A DNA stretch of 64,000 nt from Symsagittifera roscoffensis (lineage: Eukaryota > Xenacoelomorpha > Acoela > Convolutidae). Positions 45,089 through 52,113 of the stretch are shown piece after piece. The stretch covers positions 11,566,539-11,630,538 of the forward strand of contig NC_087070.1 of the NCBI RefSeq assembly GCF_963678635.1, read 5' to 3'. Every line of letters begins with the position of its first letter. Position 1 is the first letter of the stretch. The notes below the pieces were generated by a model. The model had not been told where the DNA came from. It did no database searches and was given only the letters and a program-made list of their open reading frames with translations. A program made the position numbers and the translations under genes.

Positions 45089-47246
45089 CCGTGCTCACAA
45101 AAACGCTCATGCGATATTTGGCATGGAATTTTTTTATAAAATTCATTTTGAGCAATTGCTATAAATATTGGTTGGCATGCAAGCTAACATCAGCCAATTA
45201 CAAGCAAAATTGTCTCTCATTGTTCCAACTTTCGATACAGAAGTAACGGAATATTTGTGCTCGGGTGGGTTTTTTTTTCTTCAGACAAATTTCGACTTCT
45301 TAACTCGCCATCGTTCGAAAGGTATTGTTGTCCTGAGCTTAAATTTGAAAAGATATTTCACCTGTGATCATTTTTCGTAAAGTTATGGGGGTTTAAAATT
45401 TGGCATTTTGGCCAATTTGGGATAATTAACGCGCGATATATTTCGCACGTTTAACGCGTAAGCGGAGATTTAATCGGTTCTAGAAATTGTTCCAAAATGG
45501 TTGAAATAAGCTTCTTTGCCATAATTGATTGTTACTAGCAGCGAAATCTATTCTTTCGTACTTTATATGGCGTGGGGGGATGATTTTCTTTTAAAAAGTT
45601 CAATTTTCAGAAAAAAAATTTCATTTTGTTTTATTACATTCAATTTTTTCAAGTTATTATTGCTCCATAAACCTGAAAAGGCAGTCGGAACATTCAGGGC
45701 TTCGCCCTGATACGAGCAGTTTTGTTTTTTAAAAATCTACTTGTGCGAATAAAACACAAACTTAGCAAAATAGAGGTCCATGTAGCAAGATGTTATACTC
45801 TATCGAGCTCTTTCTGCACTCTTTAGATGTCAACTGTAAGCGTGAATCTGTGTGTGTTTGACCATTTTTCCAATTTTGAAAACAATCAGTTTAAGTATGT
45901 CCAATGATATATATAAGTGGCAAACTGATAGTTTTGCCGATTATGCATAAGTCGGATTAGGTTTAGAAATTGAATCGACCGTATGAAAGGCAGCAAATGT
46001 TGCAAGTGTTTCAAATAATTTGCAAAATTTTGCACCAGTTATAACTCATTATAGTCTATTATAAACTGAGTCGAGGTCCGCGTTTTAAAAGAACGGCGCG
46101 ACTCAAACTTGGCAATTCCAGACCGGTGCGACTTTATATTGGCAATTTCAGACCGGCGCGACCGAAACTTGGTAACTGCAGACCGCGACCGGCGCGACCT
46201 TAAAAAAAACCACCGCGAACAGCGCGACTAAAACACCGTCGGAAACGACGCAACCTAAGGTAATGGCCCGACCGGCGCGACTGAAAATTTTCAATTTCAG
46301 ACCGGCGCGACTGAGAATAAACAGTCGCGACATGCGCGACTGAGCAAAATACCAAAATTATTTTCTTAAGTCGAGCCGTCGGTCTTATCTTAAGTCGGGC
46401 CGCTTAAGTGTTTTCTTAAGTCGCGCCGTCAGTCTTTTCTTAAGTCGGGCCGCTTAAGTGTTTCCTTAAGTCGCGCCGTCAGTCTTTTCTTAAAACGCGC
46501 CGCTTAAGTCTTTTCTTAAGTCGCGCTGCTAAAGACTTAAAGCGGCGCGACTTAAGAAAAGACTGACGGGCGACTTAAAAAAAGACTTAAGCGATGCGAC
46601 TTAAGATAAGACCGACGGCGCGACTTAAGAAAACACTTAAGCGGCCCGACTTAAGAAAAGACTGACGGCGCGATTTAAGAAAAGACTGACGGCGCGACTT
46701 AAGAAAAGATTGACGGCGCGACTTAAGCACGCGGCAGACTGCGAAATCTCGTCTGAAAACGTTAAGCGGCGCGACTTACCAAATCTTTTCTTAAGTCGAG
46801 GACCTCGACCCGGGAAGGAATTTTAATGGATTAAAATCTATTCAAATTTCTCAAATTGTTTTTCTCAAGTTGTTTAACGCGGTCTGTTAAGTTTTTAAAA
46901 TGTATGGAATGCATGGGAATTTGTATGAGAATGCTATCATTTCCCAAGAAGACATTGGTAGGAAGCGGTCAAAAACTACTAAACCGGTTGCCGGCTTAAG
47001 ACTGTTGGTGGGTCCAATAGGGAAAGTGTTGTTGAGAAAGTGTTGTTGGCCCGGGTTGACAAAGACAAACAATACAAGTCATATGTCAACCACTTTTTGT
47101 CAACCCGGGTCAGTTTATGAATTTTTTAACAGATGTTGAGTTGTGTGGTTGTGACTGTTGTTCCGACCTACGAGGATATGAGACGTCTCTGGACCAGATA
47201 CAAGGAGAAGAAAGAGGTGGACGAAGACATGGACGACTGTGACTGA
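22224..47246 (+). CDS. SLC37-like sugar-phosphate/phosphate antiporter (14 exons, 5' incomplete)
   Basis: Fourteen exons whose phases agree at every junction give about 509 residues of a 12-TM major facilitator; family members have about 500-530. Motifs matching SLC37 proteins are FLGGLDSSFLFLNTLG with FLIGPLGDK (TM2-3), WAINGLAQSP, NWFGKHRRGMVFGIW, EFPGVGE, LNLWLPYYI, GPIRSELG and LMEGTATIGAAIS. SLC37 proteins exchange glucose-6-phosphate or glycerol-3-phosphate for phosphate across membranes, often of the ER. The central loop (exons 7-8) is acidic, then rich in Gly/Ser, and the C-terminus is acidic (EDMDDCD). Two gypsy elements occupy introns 1 and 5. The exon-12 acceptor is non-canonical and the last exon is quadruplicated. 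The start codon and first TM are not found. Confidence 0.85.
22675..22885 (+). repeat. 5' LTR of gypsy element 1
   Basis: The 211-bp LTR begins TGAGATAGGGACC and ends CTGACTTTAACA. I compared it base by base with 28563-28773 and saw no difference. The final A is also the A of the gag ATG. Confidence 0.95.
22885..24720 (+). pseudogene. Gypsy element 1: Gag, protease and start of RT
   Basis: I take the start at 22885 (MAQPAEKK), not the ATG at 22813, because 22813 lies inside the LTR. The Gag part contains the block WEEWIVKFHWGM shared with element 2, an Arg/Gly-rich stretch (RGRGGRGG) and two zinc knuckles, CX2CX8HX3C and CX2CX4HX4C, at about 23696-23815. The aspartic protease motif is IDSGSP at about 24087. 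RT begins near 24430. The frame leaves the RT sequence at about 24660, where an A8 run (24657-24664) stands in place of the A7 run of element 2, and ends at 24720. Gag and Pol share one frame with no separate stop, so a single polyprotein is expected. Confidence 0.9.
22886..22899 (+). promoter_or_regulatory. Primer-binding site of gypsy element 1
   Basis: TGGCGCAGCCAGCA directly follows the LTR. The second element has TGGCGCAGTCAACA at the same place. The complementary tRNA would end in CTGCGCCA, which fits some serine tRNAs (discriminator G); the tRNA identity is inferred. The site lies entirely inside the gag reading frame. Confidence 0.7.
24665..28373 (+). pseudogene. Gypsy element 1: RT palm, RNase H and integrase
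   Basis: An RT fragment (24734-24976, QMPNIDELID to FYGLTSMPAEF) is separated by another one-base shift, in an A6 run at 24963-24968, from a 1130-codon frame. The latter holds the RT active site FIDDILIS, RNase H (IICDASHDGLGAVLEQ, STNELELLAVVWATEHF), and integrase with an HHCC finger ending CKCCVEAGK. Its catalytic residues are in QLDFWGP, MDQATGF and GMVERTI. The C-terminal 300 residues are charged, contain repeated TPGPS motifs, and share HTVxxxxGxxxR+S with element 2. Apart from two one-base shifts the coding region is intact. Confidence 0.9.
28563..28773 (+). repeat. 3' LTR of gypsy element 1
   Basis: It appears identical to the 5' LTR over 211 bp, which indicates a recent insertion or gene conversion. 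The preceding polypurine tract is weak (only GCCCGAA directly upstream). It is followed by the target duplication ATAC. Confidence 0.95.
29020..29144 (+). CDS. SLC37-like gene, exon 2
   Basis: The acceptor is AATATTTAG and the donor GACAA|GTGGGT (phase 2). It encodes TWYSYGYFYGSDSANLF and the TM2/TM3 block GGLDSSFLFLNTLG then FLIGPLGDK. The latter is the major-facilitator loop 2-3 position, where SLC37 proteins have G-x-F/L-G-E/D-+. Confidence 0.85.
29332..29660. repeat. Probable degraded MITE fragment in intron 2
   Basis: TAGCGGAATTAGGATGGAGG followed by a G15 run resembles the start of the hAT MITEs at 40077 and 942. I could not find a matching right end or target duplication, so this is only a possible 5' fragment. 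Confidence 0.3.
29962..30019 (+). CDS. SLC37-like gene, exon 3
   Basis: It lies between GGTATTTCAG and TTTTC|GTAAGT (phase 2 to 0). It encodes LKSYRKWMLVAAMASSVVF: a basic cytosolic turn and the start of TM4-like sequence, matching the R-Y-Y/W pattern of SLC37. Confidence 0.85.
30443..30588 (+). CDS. SLC37-like gene, exon 4
   Basis: It lies between CTCTTCAG and CACAG|GTGAGT (phase 0 to 2). It encodes VYMVCLWAINGLAQSP and MAMQANWFGKH. NGLxQ and NWFGK are highly characteristic of SLC37 and related organophosphate antiporters and lie near the substrate path. Confidence 0.9.
31062..31128 (+). CDS. SLC37-like gene, exon 5
   Basis: It lies between GAGTTTCAG and TTAATG|GTAAGA. It encodes RRGMVFGIWSTNLSVGNIM, the continuation of the NWFGK block, and matches the family pattern G-x-x-x-G-I-W-x-x-x-x-S-V-G-N-I closely. 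Confidence 0.9.
31342..31554 (+). repeat. 5' LTR of gypsy element 2
   Basis: It runs from TGTTGTGATTCAG to AATCTTTATCA. The last A is also the first base of the gag ATG, and the primer-binding site TGGCGCAGTCAACA follows directly. Confidence 0.95.
31554..34004 (+). pseudogene. Gypsy element 2: Gag, protease and RT
   Basis: The 816-codon frame starts MAQSTTDSN at the LTR boundary. Gag shares FW-x-EPP-W-W-F-IAK spacing with element 1 and carries an E/K/R-rich insert (about residues 65-110). Two zinc knuckles lie at about 32414-32520 (CMKCGNAFTKGHLSVC and CNICKYKGHFGRLC). The protease motif reads VDSASP, with Ala where element 1 has Gly. RT is complete up to YIDDILIAS at about 33733 and the thumb. 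The frame shifts at an A5 run near 33957 (one base fewer than the expected phase), and a TAA at 33998-34000 interrupts the other frame. Confidence 0.9.
34001..35161 (+). pseudogene. Gypsy element 2: RT connection, RNase H and linker
   Basis: The frame starts after the break with MKFVPNLSALSSPLRPL, the RT-RNase H connection. RNase H is visible as KTDASHNGLGATLEQWDG and STNELEILGVVRATEHF, with VTDHKAF later. The C-terminal third is a low-similarity linker. It ends at an in-frame TAG (35159-35161), and the integrase frame continues in the same phase four codons later. Confidence 0.85.
35174..36817 (+). pseudogene. Gypsy element 2: integrase and C-terminal tail
   Basis: The zinc finger is visible as H-P-G...H-H...CTQCIMAGKK (about 35365-35480). 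The catalytic core has DLDFAGPL for the first Asp, RAEHGSCF at the second-Asp position (Glu in place of Asp), and NGVVERLI for the Glu. The tail of about 280 residues is basic and Ser/Thr-rich, shares HTVTLDNGHVIRKS with element 1, and ends at the equivalent position, which supports 36817 as the natural stop. No chromodomain is visible. Confidence 0.85.
36814..37188 (+). CDS. Extra 124-codon acidic ORF in gypsy element 2
   Basis: A frame overlapping the integrase stop by 4 bp (GTGA) stays open for 124 codons. The product would be acidic and Ser/Thr-rich (VDSDDEPLITF, DDDGSDISSGIDTD) with no hydrophobic segment, so it is not an envelope protein. It has no ATG at its start, so expression would need a shift from the pol frame or a GTG. 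Element 1 has no equivalent. It may be an out-of-frame extension of Pol. Confidence 0.4.
   Translation: MTLGTETISAVDSDDEPLITFSGAKSPKQNLSYCTTSPSDYLTPIDEIPRHTILVAETTQDQLSTPSSQATKTAWVSPPLVEVTSNTQDDDGSDISSGIDTDVRRESDNFHARYNTTVMNSENF
37189..37558 (+). other. 3' untranslated region of gypsy element 2
   Basis: It is non-coding, AT-rich at first, with GGAGCGAGGGGAGATGGAG at about 37478-37496 and GCAGTGGGGAA directly before the 3' LTR. The latter is a short polypurine tract candidate. Confidence 0.6.
37559..37771 (+). repeat. 3' LTR of gypsy element 2
   Basis: It matches the 5' LTR except for C/G in GTTATAA(C/G)CTTG, T/C in CAGTTT(T/C)AATTC, and the end TTATTA instead of TTATCA. The target duplication GCGGG follows, then intron sequence with a G20 run near 37806. 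Confidence 0.95.
38179..38293 (+). CDS. SLC37-like gene, exon 6
   Basis: It lies between GTTTGTTGCAG and CAACTGG|GTATGG (phase 0 to 1). It encodes YGYSYCFTVNNFILATALIW and ISGLTQTPEQLG. This corresponds to TM5-6 and the start of the central loop, where family members have HPEDV-like sequence. Confidence 0.85.
38698..38781 (+). CDS. SLC37-like gene, exon 7 (acidic central loop)
   Basis: It lies between GATGTTCAG and GACAGAG|GTAGAA (phase 1 to 1). It encodes VVEFDQKDIEENEEQHSS, the hydrophilic loop between the two six-helix halves. Reading through the donor reaches a stop within 12 codons. Confidence 0.8.
39183..39370 (+). CDS. SLC37-like gene, exon 8
   Basis: It lies between CGTTCCAG and GGAGAG|GTTAGT (phase 1 to 0). 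It encodes the rest of the central loop, rich in Gly and Ser (GGASSPSGGGSLAASGE), then KRAIKLKEAWEFPGVGE. The P-G-V-x-E block precedes TM7 in SLC37 proteins. Confidence 0.85.
39807..39948 (+). CDS. SLC37-like gene, exon 9
   Basis: I chose the acceptor ACTATTTTAG at 39806 because it gives FTLAYTAVKVVIYSLNLW with the spacing seen in the family. Later AG choices would delete part of TM7. The exon also encodes LPYYITQIYDTSNLIAI and AAFFDLGSIAG and ends phase 1 at GCAG|GTAGCG. Confidence 0.85.
40077..40506. mobile_element. hAT-type MITE, copy 2
   Basis: This 430-bp element in intron 9 starts CAGGCGCGGATCTAGGA and ends CAAATTCGCTACTG. It is flanked by 8-bp duplications CTTGGTCA (40069-40076) and CTTGGCGA (40507-40514), differing at one base. 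Inner blocks CCTTTTTTTTAGGTCGAC, GATTTTC then GAGCTC, and GGGTCGAATCCCTGA are shared with copy 3. It has no ORF. Confidence 0.85.
40643..40744 (+). CDS. SLC37-like gene, exon 10
   Basis: It lies between GGGTTTTCAG and TTCTGCA|GTGAGT (phase 1 to 1). It encodes GGICLGLIVDRLHYKSLLL and a hydrophobic helix. G-x-x-x-G-x-x-x-D is the SLC37 TM8-9 junction pattern. Confidence 0.85.
41116..41163 (+). CDS. SLC37-like gene, exon 11
   Basis: This 48-bp exon lies between ATTTTTCAG and CTCATAG|GTAAGA (phase 1 to 1). It encodes FAESQFVVAVLLTLI, the start of TM10. Its donor is canonical, but the acceptor it must join is not (see 43964). Confidence 0.8.
41460..41938. mobile_element. hAT-type MITE, copy 3
   Basis: This 479-bp element has the best-preserved ends, CAGGGGCGGATTTGGGGGG and CCCCCCTAAATCCGCCCCTG. 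No 8-bp duplication is visible (TGTGAGAC left, ACTAATAT right), so one side may have been rearranged. The interior matches copy 2. Long open frames over it on both strands reflect lack of stops in GC runs, not coding. Confidence 0.85.
41939..42229. mobile_element. Truncated fourth copy of the hAT-type MITE
   Basis: Blocks GATTTTCCTAGCTCGGCC, GCTCTCTTCCCTAAAAATTAG, GGAGCCAAAGGTGCCT and AGTACCAAAGAGGGGATCC repeat the interior of copy 3 in order. The ends are missing. It abuts the next inverted-repeat element. Confidence 0.65.
42230..43470. mobile_element. Non-autonomous inverted-repeat element with hairpin termini
   Basis: The left end ACAAGACTGCTCGTAACAGG is mirrored by the right end CTGATATACGAGCAGTCTTG, giving about 40-bp imperfect terminal inverted repeats (42231-42275 and 43428-43469). 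Each terminus includes a smaller palindrome of the type AGGGC(G/T)-x-AAGCYCT. The inner 42415-42700 is the inverted dispersed core also found at 2820 and 45280. No transposase frame is present. Confidence 0.7.
43203..43415. repeat. Palindromic cluster of GGGGCGAAATGTG words
   Basis: The left part has CACATTTCGCCCCC, CATTTCACCCTC and CACATTTTGCCCCTA. The right part has the reverse complements AGGGGCGAAATGTG three times plus GGGGCGAAACGTG. The whole 210 bp can fold back on itself. It lies inside the 42230-43470 element and may be a nested MITE. Confidence 0.75.
43964..44133 (+). CDS. SLC37-like gene, exon 12 (non-canonical acceptor)
   Basis: Protein similarity and phase (carried G plus GA) place the start at 43964, giving GITLGGCNNLLFGPIRSELG, then a Gly-rich insert, then LATLSGLMEGTATIGAAIS before the donor CAG|GTCAGA. 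The block aligns without gaps to SLC37 TM10-11. The intron would end TTTCCAT instead of TTTCCAG. In this frame a TGA lies immediately upstream, and the next in-range AG sites lead to stops. So either a GT-AT intron, an acceptor mutation or a base error is present. Confidence 0.75.
44872..44937 (+). CDS. SLC37-like gene, exon 13
   Basis: It lies between GTATGTTTCAG and CTCATCATT|GTTAGT, phase 0 at both ends. It encodes WAVALLRNGGNWFGITIFLL, the loop and first part of TM12. Its donor can join in frame to any of the four downstream terminal exons. Confidence 0.85.
45040..45084. repeat. (CA)n microsatellite
   Basis: A run of CACACA with C-rich interruptions. The open frames here on both strands are repeat artefacts. 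Confidence 0.9.
45280..45730 (+). repeat. Dispersed repeat core, copy 3, with hairpin terminus
   Basis: The segment repeats the 2820-3070 core (CCATTTTGGCCAATTTGGG, TTAACGCGCGATATATTTCG, TGCCATAATTGATT). It ends at about 45680-45725 with GTCGGAACATTCAGGGC, then CAGGGCTTCGCCCTG (a perfect 6-bp hairpin), then ACGAGCAGTTTTGTT. The last part is the same terminus as in the 42230-43470 element. The terminal part recurs at 48165-48212 because of the 2.5-kb duplication. Confidence 0.7.
46064..46815. mobile_element. Fold-back array A (GCGCGAC satellite)
   Basis: The left part consists of roughly 30-bp units GACCGGCGCGACT plus AAACTTGGCAATT, then subrepeats TCTTTTCTTAAGTCGCGCCG. Near 46530 the orientation flips, and the right part is the reverse complement (CGGCGCGACTTAAGAAAAG, 24-26 bp units). 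The outer edges are GAGTCGAGGTCCGCG and GAGGACCTCGACCCGGG. Long inverted repeats built of short direct repeats are the hallmark of fold-back transposons. The array lies in the last intron. Confidence 0.7.
47050..47109. mobile_element. 60-bp palindromic insert with CCCGGGTTGAC ends
   Basis: CCCGGGTTGACAAAG at the left is mirrored by TTTTTGTCAACCCGGG at the right around a 30-bp centre. The ends equal those of the 61743-62662 insertion. The insert ends 23 bp before the terminal-exon acceptor. Copies at about 50081, 51729 and 53175 have a degraded right end (GTCAACCAGGG). Confidence 0.65.
47133..47246 (+). CDS. SLC37-like gene, terminal exon copy A
   Basis: The acceptor TTTTTTAACAG is followed by 38 codons including TGA. 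The peptide starts MLSCVVVTVVPTYEDMRRL and ends EVDEDMDDCD. Joined to exon 13 it completes TM12 (FLLII then MLSCVVVTVV) and gives an acidic cytosolic tail. It differs from copies B1-B3 at four residues (T/A and K/Q around the RY, D/N, C/T). Confidence 0.85.
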   Translation: MLSCVVVTVVPTYEDMRRLWTRYKEKKEVDEDMDDCD

Positions 47247-48090
47247 GAATGAATTGAGTTGAAATTATTGCAAATTGGAAGCACTAACTTCGTGATTAAG
47301 TTTTTCCCATTTAATTAGAAGATAAAACACTTCAGAAGATGAGACGAACAGCATTTTTTTGGTTGTAGAGTCGAATTCTTTTTAAGAGTCAAAAAAAATT
47401 AGGACTCTAATTCTTTTTCGGTTGAAGAGTCAGTCGTATGTTAGATTTGTTAAGAAGTCAATTTATGTCCTCTGATTTCGTTTTATAAATATTTCTTAGA
47501 GCTAAGTCAAATGTTTGAAAATTATATATATTTAGCATAGCTGACCAAAAATATCAGGGGAAACACATCCGTAATCAGTTTTTTGGATTTTTCACTTAAT
47601 TATGATATTAAAAAATTGTGTTAGAAAAGGTGTGGAACGGCGTTACAGAGTAGATTCATGAAAAAAAAACTTGGTTGGTTCAAATAATCTGTTATATAAT
47701 TGACTTTTTTGAGGCTTCAGGCTCACCTCAATCAAAATTATGTAGCCAATTTGATTTTAGCATTCAGTTATTAAATTAAATCGATGTGAACACAAAGACA
47801 ATTGCAATTGCATTCAAAATCAAATCAACATATTCGCGAACACTCGTTAGAGAATCAGAAAGATTTTAAAAAAAAATTTCAAAAGATCTTTACCAGAATC
47901 TGCCAAAAAGTCTATGACAATTCGCCGACAAAATGTAGTCCAATTAAATTTTCTTAAGTTTAGTAATTTGTGGTTATTTGAATTGAAGGTTCTTTTGAAA
48001 TTATGAAGCGCATTAATAATGATTAGCGTTTTATTGTCGTTTTATTGGGACCCGCACATCATTCAAAATTATAGAAGCAAATTTCAATTT
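47247..48090 (+). other. 3' flank of terminal exon copy A
   Basis: AT-rich sequence, probably including the 3' untranslated region. It has direct homologues at 53372-54276 and, in part, after each B copy. I saw no clear AATAAA close to the stop. Confidence 0.5.
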
Positions 48091-48545
48091 TCAGAAGAAA
48101 AAAATTTCATTTTGTTTTATTACATTCAATTTTTTCAAGTTATTACTGCTCCATAAACCTGAAAAGGCAGTCGGAACATTCAGAGCTTCGCCCTGATACG
48201 AGCAGTTTTGTTTTTTAAAAATCTACTTTTGCGAATAAAACACAAACTTAGCAAAATAGAGGTCCATGTAGCAAGATGTTATACTCTATCGAGCTCTTTC
48301 TGCACTCTTTAGATGTCAACTGTAAGCGTGAATCTGTGTGTGTTTGACCATTTTTCCAATTTTGAAAACTATCAGTTTAAGTATGTCCAATGATATATAA
48401 GTGGCAAAATGATAGTTTTGCCAATTATGAATAAGTCGGATTAGGTTTAGAAATTGAATCGACCGTATGAAAGGCAGCAAATGTTGCAAGTGTTTCAAGT
48501 AATTTGCAAAATTTTGCACCAGTTATTTTATTATAGTCTATTATA

Positions 48546-49846
48546 ACCCGGGTCGAGGTCCGCGACTTATGAAAAGACCGGCGCGACTCAAACTTGGCAG
48601 TTCCAGACCGGCGCGACTCAAACTTGGCAATTCCAGACCGGCGCGACTTTATATTGGCAATTTCAGACCGGCGCGACCGAAACTTGGCAATTGCAGACCG
48701 CGACCGGCGCGACCTTAAAAAAACCACCGCGAACAGCGAGACTCAAAACACCGTCGGAAACGGCGCGACCGGCGCGACTGAAAATTTTCAATTTCAGACC
48801 GGCGCGACTGAGAGTAAACCGCCGTGACATGCGCGATTGAGCAAAATACCAAAAAAAATTTCTTAAGTCGCGCCGTCGGTCTTATCTTAAGACGCGCCGC
48901 TTAAGTTTTTTCTTAAGTCGCCCGTCAGTTTTTTCTTAAGTCGCGCCGCTTGAAGTCTTTAGCGGCGCGACTTAAGAAAAGACTTAAGCGGCGCGTTTTA
49001 AGAAAAGATTGACGGCACGACATAAGAAAACACTTAAGCGGCCAACTTAAGAAAAGACTGACGGCACGACTTAAGAAAAGACTTAAGCGGCGCGACTTAA
49101 AAAAAGACTGACGGCGCGACCTAAGAAAAGACTTAAGCGGCGCGACTTAAGAAAAGACTTAAGCGGCGCGACTTAAAAAAAGACTTAAGCGGCTCAAAAT
49201 AAGAGAATACTTAAGCTGCACGACGTAAGAAAAGACTTAAGCGGCGCGACTTAAGAAAAGACTTAAGCGGCGCGACTTAAGCAAAGACTGAAGCGGCGCG
49301 ACTTAAAAAAAGACTGACGGCGCGACTTTAAAAAAGACTGACGGCGCGACTTAAGAAAAGACTGACGGCGCGACTTAAGAAAAGACTTAAGCGGCGCGAC
49401 TTAAAAAATACTTAAGCGGCGCGACTTGAGAGAATACTTAAGCTGCGCGACTTAAGCAAAGACTGAAGCGGCGCGACTTAAAAAAAGACTGACGGCGCGA
49501 CTTAAGAAAAGACTGACGGCGCGACTTAAGAAAAGACTTAAGCGGCGCGACTTAAGAAAAGACTTAAGCGGCGCGACTTAAGAAAAGACTTAAGCGGCGC
49601 GACTTAAAAAAGACTTAAGCGGCGCGACTTAAGAAAAGACTGACGGCGCGACTTAAGAAAAGACTTGAGCGGCGCGACTTTAGAAAATGCTTCAGCGGCG
49701 CGACTTACGAAAAGACTGACGGCGCGACTTAAGAAAAGATTGACGGCGCGACTTAAGCACGCGGCGCGACTGCGAAATCTTGTCTGAAAACGTTATGCGG
49801 CGCGACTTACCAAGTCTTTTCTTAAGTCGAGGACCTCGAACCGGGA
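48546..49846. mobile_element. Fold-back array B1 (largest complete array)
   Basis: It starts ACCCGGGTCGAGGTCCGCG (48546) and ends CGAGGACCTCGAACCGGGA (49846), so the termini are inverted repeats. The left arm has about 30-bp GACCGGCGCGACT units, then CTTAAGTCGCGCCG units. The apex is near 48945-48970 (GCCGCTTGAAGTCTTTAGCGGC). The right arm is a long run of CGGCGCGACTTAAGAAAAG units of 24 (ending GACTGA) or 26 bp (ending GACTTAAG). Plus-strand readings such as PDRRDSNLAI are repeat artefacts. Confidence 0.75.
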
Positions 49847-50465
49847 AGGGATTTTAATAGATTAAAATCTATTCAAATTTCTCAAATTGTTTTTCTCAAA
49901 ATGTTTAACGCGATCTGTAAAATTTTTAAAATGTATGGAATGCATGGGAATTTGTATGATAATGCTATCATTTCCCAAGACGGCATTGGTAGGAAGCGGT
50001 CAAAAACTACTAAACCGGTTGCCGGTTTAAGACTGCCGGTGGGTCCAATGGGGAAAGTGTTGTTGACAAAGTGTTGTTGGCCCGGGTTGACAAAGACAAA
50101 CAATACAAGTCATATGTCAACCACTTTTTGTCAACCAGGGTGAGTTTTTTAATTTTTTAACAGATGTTGAGTTGTGTGGTTGTGACTGTTGTTCCGACCT
50201 ACGAGGACATGCGACGTCTCTGGGCCAGATACCAGGAGAAGAAAGAGGTGAACGAAGACATGGACGACACTGACTGAGAATGACTTCAGTTTTTCCCATT
50301 TAATTACAAGATAAAACACTTCAGAAGATGAGACGAACAGCATTTTTTGATTGTAGAGTTGCATTATTTTTGGAGCCAAAAAAGAATACGACTCTAATTA
50401 TTTTTCGGTTGAAGAGTCAGTCGTAATTTAGATTTGTTAAGAAGTCAATTTCTGTCTTCTGATTT
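48819..50465 (+). repeat. Tandem triplication, unit B1 (1647 bp)
   Basis: It runs from CCGCCGTGACATGCGCG inside the fold-back left arm to CTTCTGATTT just beyond the terminal exon. Units B1 and B2 are nearly identical; I noticed only an A8/A9 run and a few satellite changes. The junction joins TCTGATTTC directly to CGCCGTGACATG. Confidence 0.9.
50164..50277 (+). CDS. SLC37-like gene, terminal exon copy B1
   Basis: The acceptor TTTTTTAACAG is intact and the 38-codon frame (MLSCVVVTVVPTYEDMRRL to EVNEDMDDTD) has no stop or shift. It can be spliced in phase 0 from exon 13. Compared with copy A it has four amino-acid changes and two silent ones by my count. Confidence 0.75.
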   Translation: MLSCVVVTVVPTYEDMRRLWARYQEKKEVNEDMDDTD

Positions 50466-52113
50466 CCGCCGTGACATGCGCGATTGAGCAAAATACCAAA
50501 AAAAAATTTCTTAAGTCGCGCCGTCGGTCTTATCTTAAGACGCGCCGCTTAAGTTTTTTCTTAAGTCGCCCGTCAGTTTTTTCTTAAGTCGCGCCGCTTG
50601 AAGTCTTTAGCGGCGCGACTTAAGAAAAGACTTAAGCGGCGCGTTTTAAGAAAAGATTGACGGCACGACATAAGAAAACACTTAAGCGGCCAACTTAAGA
50701 AAAGACTGACGGCACGACTTAAGAAAAGACTTAAGCGGCGCGACTTAAAAAAAGACTGACGGCGCGACCTAAGAAAAGACTTAAGCGGCGCGACTTAAGA
50801 AAAGACTTAAGCGGCGCGACTTAAAAAAAGACTTAAGCGGCTCAAAATAAGAGAATACTTAAGCTGCACGACGTAAGAAAAGACTTAAGCGGCGCGACTT
50901 AAGAAAAGACTTAAGCGGCGCGACTTAAGCAAAGACTGAAGCGGCGCGACTTAAAAAAAGACTGACGGCGCGACTTTAAAAAAGACTGACGGCGCGACTT
51001 AAGAAAAGACTGACGGCGCGACTTAAGAAAAGACTTAAGCGGCGCGACTTAAAAAAGACTTAAGCGGCGCGACTTGAGAGAATACTTAAGCTGCGCGACT
51101 TAAGCAAAGACTGAAGCGGCGCGACTTAAAAAAAGACTGACGGCGCGACTTAAGAAAAGACTGACGGCGCGACTTAAGAAAAGACTTAAGCGGCGCGACT
51201 TAAGAAAAGACTTAAGCGGCGCGACTTAAGAAAAGACTTAAGCGGCGCGACTTAAAAAAGACTTAAGCGGCGCGACTTAAGAAAAGACTGACGGCGCGAC
51301 TTAAGAAAAGACTTGAGCGGCGCGACTTTAGAAAATGCTTCAGCGGCGCGACTTACGAAAAGACTGACGGCGCGACTTAAGAAAAGATTGACGGCGCGAC
51401 TTAAGCACGCGGCGCGACTGCGAAATCTTGTCTGAAAACGTTATGCGGCGCGACTTACCAAGTCTTTTCTTAAGTCGAGGACCTCGAACCGGGAAGGGAT
51501 TTTAATAGATTAAAATCTATTCAAATTTCTCAAATTGTTTTTCTCAAAATGTTTAACGCGATCTGTAAAATTTTTAAAATGTATGGAATGCATGGGAATT
51601 TGTATGATAATGCTATCATTTCCCAAGACGGCATTGGTAGGAAGCGGTCAAAAACTACTAAACCGGTTGCCGGTTTAAGACTGCCGGTGGGTCCAATGGG
51701 GAAAGTGTTGTTGACAAAGTGTTGTTGGCCCGGGTTGACAAAGACAAACAATACAAGTCATATGTCAACCACTTTTTGTCAACCAGGGTGAGTTTTTTAA
51801 TTTTTTAACAGATGTTGAGTTGTGTGGTTGTGACTGTTGTTCCGACCTACGAGGACATGCGACGTCTCTGGGCCAGATACCAGGAGAAGAAAGAGGTGAA
51901 CGAAGACATGGACGACACTGACTGAGAATGACTTCAGTTTTTCCCATTTAATTACAAGATAAAACACTTCAGAAGATGAGACGAACAGCATTTTTTGATT
52001 GTAGAGTTGCATTATTTTTGGAGCCAAAAAAGAATACGACTCTAATTATTTTTCGGTTGAAGAGTCAGTCGTAATTTAGATTTGTTAAGAAGTCAATTTC
52101 TGTCTTCTGATTT
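50466..52113 (+). repeat. Tandem triplication, unit B2 (1648 bp)
   Basis: It repeats unit B1 almost base for base, including a truncated fold-back array (about 50466-51494), the palindromic insert and the terminal exon. The left outer terminus ACCCGGGTCGAGG is missing because the junction lies inside the left arm. Confidence 0.9.
51812..51925 (+). CDS. SLC37-like gene, terminal exon copy B2
   Basis: It appears identical to copy B1 in exon, acceptor and flanks, exactly 1648 bp downstream. Confidence 0.75.
   Translation: MLSCVVVTVVPTYEDMRRLWARYQEKKEVNEDMDDTD

Larger units (their letters stand above)
45606..48090 (+). repeat. Older segmental duplication, unit A (about 2.5 kb)
   Basis: Sequence from TTTCAGAAAAAAAATTTC at 45606 is repeated from 48091 in the same orientation. 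The shared part covers the hairpin terminus, a fold-back array, the last exon of the SLC37-like gene and its 3' flank (to about 48080 in unit A and about 54276 in unit B). The two units differ by scattered substitutions, so this duplication predates the triplication inside unit B. Confidence 0.85.

Noticed and set aside
44815-45246. Frames over the CA/GT microsatellite
   Set aside because: They are low-complexity translations with no support.
46148-48827. Frames with PDRRD-type repeats near the fold-back arrays
   Set aside because: They follow the GACCGGCGCGACT satellite units and occur on both strands.
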